Positions 8,009 to 10,677 of a DNA stretch of 10,677 nt are shown here, one piece after another. The notes beneath the pieces are model-generated. The model did not search any database. It was not told the DNA's origin and saw only the letters and a list, made by a program, of their open reading frames with translations. How positions within the stretch are numbered: the first letter of the stretch is position 1; every line of letters starts with the position of its first letter. The position numbers were made by a program, and so were the translations under genes. This DNA comes from Sphingobacteriaceae bacterium (GTDB taxonomy: Bacteria; Bacteroidota; Bacteroidia; Sphingobacteriales; Sphingobacteriaceae), in contig JAIPAN010000017.1 of NCBI GenBank assembly GCA_021740025.1, positions 1 to 10,677 on the forward strand, in the 5' to 3' direction.

Positions 8009-8031
8009 GCGCTTAGATACTATCTAAGCGC
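8009..8031 (-). promoter_or_regulatory. Perfect 11-bp-arm palindrome over the phosphoesterase stop codon
   Basis: GCGCTTAGATA and its exact inverse TATCTAAGCGC are separated by a single base. As RNA this gives a 10-bp stem with a 3-nt loop. It covers the last codons and TAA stop of the metallophosphoesterase and ends 12 bases before the TTG start of the glycosyltransferase. A T-rich but interrupted stretch follows (TTAATTTATATTTT), so it could be a weak terminator or attenuator, an RNA-processing or stabilising hairpin, or a protein-binding site. The symmetry is seen; the function is inferred. Confidence 0.6.
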
Positions 8032-8846
8032 ATTTGTTCTAATAAAATACGAACATCTAACTTAGAAGACAAATTTTCTAATTCTGGAACTGTTTCTTGA
8101 AATTCTTTAGGGTTATATTGGTAAATAGACCATTGTCCCTTTTGGTACTCTAATGAAGTTAAATTTTCTATCCAATCGCCAGAATTTAAATACGTTACAG
8201 AACCTTTATCGGTTGTAATGGTTCTAATTTCTGGTTGATGAATATGACCACATATAACAAACTGATATCCTTTTTCGATAGCCAACTCGGCTGCTGTTTG
8301 CTCAAAACTATTTATAAACTTTACCGCATTTTTAAAACTAGCTTTCACCTTTTTAGAAAAGCTCATTTTTTCTCTTTTAAGTAAGGTAAGTACCCAATTC
8401 ACAAAGCTATTGATTAAAATCAGTGTATCGTAGCCAATAGCCCCCAACTTAGCCAACCACTTTGAATATTGCATGGTTACGTCAAACACATCGCCATGAA
8501 AAATCCAAGCACGTTCTCCATCCAATTCAAATACCAATTTGTTTTTGATGCTAAAGGAACCCAAGTTAAAATCATCGAATTTACGGAGCATCTCGTCGTG
8601 GTTTCCTGTAAGGTAATATACCGGTACGCCATTGCTAACAAATTTTAGGATTTGACGAATCACTTTCATGTGACTTTCTGGCCAATACGATTTTTTAAAC
8701 TGCCAAATATCAATAATATCACCGTTTAGTATCAGTGTTTTGGGTTGTATAGATTTTAGGTAGTTCAGTAATTCTTTAGAATGGCAACCATAGGTTCCCA
8801 AATGTACGTCAGAGATGATTACTACATCAACGGGTCTTTTCTTCAT
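8013..8846 (-). CDS. Calcineurin-like metallophosphoesterase, LpxH-like (COG2908 type)
   Basis: This 277-residue protein carries every metal-binding motif of the calcineurin phosphoesterase fold: DVH (Asp13, His15), NGD (Asp43), GNHD (81-84), HGD (His117) and GHIH (His201, His203). Between motifs four and five it has a long, partly hydrophobic helical insert (about 124-190), which corresponds to the lid that holds the lipid substrate in LpxH. Databases commonly label this class UDP-2,3-diacylglucosamine diphosphatase, which would make lipid X in lipid A synthesis. However, canonical E. coli LpxH has GNRD, and this group (DVHLGTYGC start, long insert) is a separate branch often found beside glycosyltransferases, so the substrate is uncertain. 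It overlaps the upstream 41-aa membrane gene by ATGA and precedes a glycosyltransferase by 16 bases. This suggests a joint role in a lipid-linked or glycolipid product. Confidence 0.85.
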   Translation of the reverse strand: MKKRPVDVVIISDVHLGTYGCHSKELLNYLKSIQPKTLILNGDIIDIWQFKKSYWPESHMKVIRQILKFVSNGVPVYYLTGNHDEMLRKFDDFNLGSFSIKNKLVFELDGERAWIFHGDVFDVTMQYSKWLAKLGAIGYDTLILINSFVNWVLTLLKREKMSFSKKVKASFKNAVKFINSFEQTAAELAIEKGYQFVICGHIHQPEIRTITTDKGSVTYLNSGDWIENLTSLEYQKGQWSIYQYNPKEFQETVPELENLSSKLDVRILLEQMRLDSI

Positions 8847-8968
8847 CGCGTAGAAGTTTCAGAATACCATTCGTCCGCATCGTCGTCAACCTTAATATCA
8901 AAGGGACCAAACCAAAATAGTACAATACCTAGTAAACAAATGCTTGTAAAAATGACTTCTATACTCAT
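8843..8968 (-). CDS. Small single-span membrane protein, 41 aa, coupled to the phosphoesterase
   Basis: An ATG at 8968 opens a 41-codon frame ending in TGA at 8845-8843. That TGA overlaps the phosphoesterase ATG as ATGA. The product starts MSIEVIFTSICLLGIVLFWF, which contains one clear membrane helix (about residues 5-20). A GPFDI turn follows, then an acidic tail (VDDDADEWYSE, residues 27-37). The positive-inside rule gives no strong orientation because few basic residues are present. The four-base overlap, the good hydrophobic segment and the fact that the frame fills an otherwise empty gap support a real gene that a length cut-off would miss. I know no family for it. A role as an anchor or modulator for the phosphoesterase or the neighbouring glycosyltransferase is inference from position only. 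Confidence 0.65.
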   Translation of the reverse strand: MSIEVIFTSICLLGIVLFWFGPFDIKVDDDADEWYSETSTR

Positions 8969-9031
8969 GATTTACAAAACACGTATAAGCACTTTAACCT
9001 AACGTTAAGAGCAGATTAAATTTATGAGAAC

Positions 9032-9550
9032 TTAGCCTAATTGTTTCTTAATACGCAACAGTTGTTTTTCGTGGTGCTTGGTATGAATTTCAATAAATCG
9101 TAACCACTGCTGAGCATCTAACAAACCCAAACGGGGGTGTTTGGCTTTTTGACCAGATGTAGCTTGGGAAACCTGGGGGACCAATTCTTCTAATCGTTGG
9201 TTAAAGTTGCGTATTAATTGCTTTGCCTCCTTTATGTTTATTTTTTTAACCATGGCCGCAATAGGGGCAGGTGCTTTAATTTTTCCGGGAGGAAATTTAC
9301 CCAAAAACAAGATCAGCCAAACTGCAAGATGAGTGTGCTTCGTATCATTTTCCGCAGTACCTTTTACACATTTTTCTAGTGCCAGCAAGGAAATTAAGTT
9401 TGCCTCAAAAATATGAGAATACACTTCGGCATATGACCACACCCCAGTAGCAGGATTTCGTTGAAAATCAGTATCAGATAAGCTGGCTAAAAATGCCTCG
9501 TACCTAGTTGTAGCTTGTACTATACGAGAGGCAGTTTGGTTTATACTCAT
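9032..9550 (-). CDS. DinB-like four-helix-bundle protein
   Basis: The 172-residue protein fits the DinB/YfiT-like superfamily, which are small, often metal-binding four-helix bundles. Functions in the family include thiol-dependent transferases, and many members are uncharacterised. The candidate metal ligands are His46 (YSHIFEAN, in the second helix) and His156/His160 in the C-terminal IHTKHHEKQL segment, the usual spacing for this fold. TGVWSYAEVYSHI (35-47) matches the typical entry to the first ligand. No signal peptide is present and the interior is amphipathic, so it is probably cytoplasmic. It overlaps the upstream HAD phosphatase by ATGA, so the two are very likely translated from one message. 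Despite the name, there is no reason to link it to DNA polymerase IV. I cannot say what its substrate is. Confidence 0.8.
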   Translation of the reverse strand: MSINQTASRIVQATTRYEAFLASLSDTDFQRNPATGVWSYAEVYSHIFEANLISLLALEKCVKGTAENDTKHTHLAVWLILFLGKFPPGKIKAPAPIAAMVKKINIKEAKQLIRNFNQRLEELVPQVSQATSGQKAKHPRLGLLDAQQWLRFIEIHTKHHEKQLLRIKKQLG

Positions 9551-10245
9551 AAAAGCTCCACTAATTCGTTTAAATGATGTATTTGTTTCGGAATATCTGT
9601 CGGTTTTTCTTTACGCTCTGGGTTAAAATAAATAGCATCCATACCAAAAGTTAAAGCGCCACGCACATCGGCTTCTAAACTATCGCCAATCATTAAACTG
9701 GTATGCACTTCTGTTTGTGCACTGGTCACAGCATGTTTAAAAATAGCCGGATCGGGTTTATTAATTCCCACATCTTCCGAAATAATAATGTTAACGAAAT
9801 ATTTGGCTAAATCTGTTAATTCAATTTTCATCTCGGTAGATTCTTTAAATCCGTTGGAGATGATGTGCATCACGTATTTATCTTGCAAGTAACTCAGCGT
9901 TTCATGCGCCTCTGGGAATAAATTGGTTTTAGTAGGGCAAATGCGCACATAATCGTCTTCAAACTGATGAGGGACCAATTCGGGAGGCAAACCCAAATCC
10001 AAAAAAGTTTTGCTAAAACGAGTGTGGCGTAACTCTTCTTTGCTAATACGACCCAAATGATAGTCGGCCCAAAGTTGGTGGTTGTTATGTGTATAGGTTT
10101 CAATAAACTGCTCCGCAGAAGGTAAGCCAATTTTTTTTAAGCCATAGGTTTGATAGAGTTCGTGCAGGGTTTCTTCAGCGTTGCGATCGAAATCCCAAAG
10201 GGTATGATCGAGATCAAAAAAGAGATGTTCGTATCGTTTAGCCAT
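9547..10245 (-). CDS. yjjG: HAD phosphatase, YjjG-type noncanonical pyrimidine nucleotidase
   Basis: This 232-residue cytoplasmic enzyme resembles YjjG, a 5'-nucleotidase that dephosphorylates abnormal pyrimidine nucleotides and so cleans the nucleotide pool. All four HAD motifs are present: motif [13 protein letters not shown] (nucleophile Asp11, acid/base Asp13), motif II ISNG (129-132), motif III NKPDP with Lys163, and motif IV GDSLEAD (187-193). The [10 protein letters not shown] form of motif I and the alpha-helical cap (about 20-100) are typical of this subfamily. The frame can be opened two codons earlier at TTG 10251, but ATG at 10245 is the better start. It is the first gene of the minus-strand run, divergent from uvrB, with a candidate -7 box (TAAATTTG) about 44 bases upstream. 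A different small phosphate ester as substrate cannot be excluded. Confidence 0.88.
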   Translation of the reverse strand: MAKRYEHLFFDLDHTLWDFDRNAEETLHELYQTYGLKKIGLPSAEQFIETYTHNNHQLWADYHLGRISKEELRHTRFSKTFLDLGLPPELVPHQFEDDYVRICPTKTNLFPEAHETLSYLQDKYVMHIISNGFKESTEMKIELTDLAKYFVNIIISEDVGINKPDPAIFKHAVTSAQTEVHTSLMIGDSLEADVRGALTFGMDAIYFNPERKEKPTDIPKQIHHLNELVELL

Positions 10246-10288
10246 ATACAAAACTGCAGAAATAAAGCCTGTAAACGAAAAGCTAAGG

Positions 10289-10296
10289 CAAATTTA
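10289..10296 (-). promoter_or_regulatory. Possible -7 promoter box for the HAD phosphatase run
   Basis: The minus strand reads TAAATTTG, a match to the Bacteroidota -7 consensus TAnnTTTG. It would start transcription near 10285 and give a leader of about 39 bases before the ATG at 10245. TTG triplets lie upstream at spacings of 12 and 23 bases, not the expected 19-21, so the -33 element is poor. It is the only such box I found in the HAD/uvrB gap. Confidence 0.35.
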
Positions 10297-10304
10297 TTCT
10301 ACAA

Positions 10305-10320
10305 GCAGCAAATGTGCTGC
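10305..10320. repeat. Inverted repeat in the yjjG-uvrB divergent region
   Basis: GCAGCA and TGCTGC flank the four bases AATG, a perfect 6-bp inverted repeat. It lies about 17 bases before the uvrB start on one side and just upstream of the candidate -7 box of the HAD gene on the other, where a repressor could block the promoter. It could also form a small hairpin in a uvrB leader. No known operator is matched. Confidence 0.35.
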
Positions 10321-10336
10321 AAGGCTTCGTATATTT

Positions 10337-10677
10337 ATGCCGATGGAATTTAAACTCACTTCTGCCTACCAACCTACCGGCGATCAGCCCGAGGCTATAC
10401 GCCAATTGGTAACAGGAGTGCAAGCGCAGGAACACTACCAAACCCTGCTCGGGGTAACCGGATCGGGCAAAACCTTTTCTATTGCCAACGTAATTCAGCA
10501 AACTCAAAAACCCACGCTAATACTCAGCCACAACAAAACCTTAGCGGCTCAATTGTATGGAGAGTTTAAGCAGTTTTTTCCTGAAAACTCGGTAAACTAC
10601 TTTGTATCCTACTACGATTATTACCAGCCCGAGGCCTACATTGCTACGAGCAATACCTACATCGAGAAAGATTTACA
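10337..10677 (+). CDS. uvrB: Excinuclease ABC subunit UvrB, N-terminal part only
   Basis: The plus strand encodes the first 113 residues of UvrB, the damage-verifying helicase-like subunit of the UvrABC nucleotide-excision repair complex. The start region [18 protein letters not shown] is diagnostic, followed by Walker A GVTGSGKT (39-46), [19 protein letters not shown] (64-82) and the beta-hairpin segment that inserts into [22 protein letters not shown] (92-110). The full protein is usually about 670 residues, so roughly 560 lie beyond the window. Two in-frame ATGs are possible, 10337 and 10343; homologues usually start one residue before the EF/NF segment, which favours 10343, but the first ATG is reported here. 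The gene is divergent from yjjG and richer in G+C (33 of 60 bases at 10381-10440). No LexA-type box is recognisable, only the inverted repeat at 10305-10320. Confidence 0.97.
   Translation, partial: MPMEFKLTSAYQPTGDQPEAIRQLVTGVQAQEHYQTLLGVTGSGKTFSIANVIQQTQKPTLILSHNKTLAAQLYGEFKQFFPENSVNYFVSYYDYYQPEAYIATSNTYIEKDL

Noticed and set aside
9000..9007. TAACGTTA palindrome upstream of the 41-aa gene as an operator
   Set aside because: An 8-base AT-rich palindrome is common by chance, and no promoter box accompanies it.
9032..9550. Reading the DinB-like protein as a DNA-damage polymerase or an SOS gene paired with uvrB
   Set aside because: The family name comes from a Bacillus damage-inducible gene unrelated to DNA polymerase IV. 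The gene is also on the opposite strand from uvrB and no LexA-like site is visible.
10283..10507. Minus-strand open frame opposite the start of uvrB
   Set aside because: It overlaps the unmistakable UvrB N-terminus in antisense and would cross the yjjG promoter region. Composition alone explains it.
1..10677. Mobile element, defence island, toxin-antitoxin pair or CRISPR array
   Set aside because: I saw no transposase, integrase, repeat array, terminal repeats or nuclease/antitoxin pairs. Gene content and order look like core genome.

Overview
This window looks like chromosomal core DNA from a Bacteroidota, most likely a Sphingobacteriales-type organism. The evidence is a DUF2480 protein, a lipoprotein form of LptC, the coaX / outer-membrane protein / lptC / SurA-PpiD gene order, a DUF6427-like membrane protein, no obvious Shine-Dalgarno sequences, and start regions rich in A/T. 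The order-level assignment rests on remembered resemblance, not on a search. I found no rRNA, tRNA, CRISPR array, insertion sequence, integrase or phage gene. No gene-free stretch exceeds about 100 bases.

Layout. Everything except the right-hand edge is on the minus strand, so it reads from right to left. At the right end a partial uvrB (plus strand, from 10337) diverges from a YjjG-type HAD phosphatase (10245-9547). That gene overlaps a DinB-like gene (9550-9032) by an ATGA. After 63 bp comes an unlisted 41-codon single-span membrane protein (8968-8843). It overlaps by ATGA a metallophosphoesterase of the LpxH-like class (8846-8013). Then come a MurG-like glycosyltransferase that appears to start at TTG (7996-7001) and a roughly ten-span membrane protein resembling DUF6427 (6973-6008). 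After 68 bp begins a very tight block: purQ (5939-5247), coaX (5244-4501), an outer-membrane beta-barrel protein (4508-3219) and lptC (3206-2646). A SurA/PpiD-type periplasmic peptidyl-prolyl isomerase (2564-456) follows after 81 bp. A good intrinsic terminator (433-399) closes the run. Beyond it lies a DUF2480 gene cut by the window edge (388-1).

How the genes fit together. Two metabolic genes (purQ for purine synthesis, coaX for CoA synthesis) sit among genes for building the cell envelope: lipopolysaccharide export (LptC), folding of outer-membrane proteins (SurA/PpiD), an outer-membrane barrel, and a possible glycolipid module (micro-protein, metallophosphoesterase, glycosyltransferase, polytopic membrane protein). 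Up to ten genes could be co-transcribed, although the 63, 68 and 81 bp gaps may hold internal promoters.

I see no clear new defence or mobile system. The items most worth a second look are the coupled 41-aa membrane protein, the perfect 11-bp-arm palindrome over the metallophosphoesterase stop codon just ahead of the TTG-started glycosyltransferase, the unassigned membrane module around them, and a possible promoter followed by a terminator-like hairpin in front of the DUF2480 gene.
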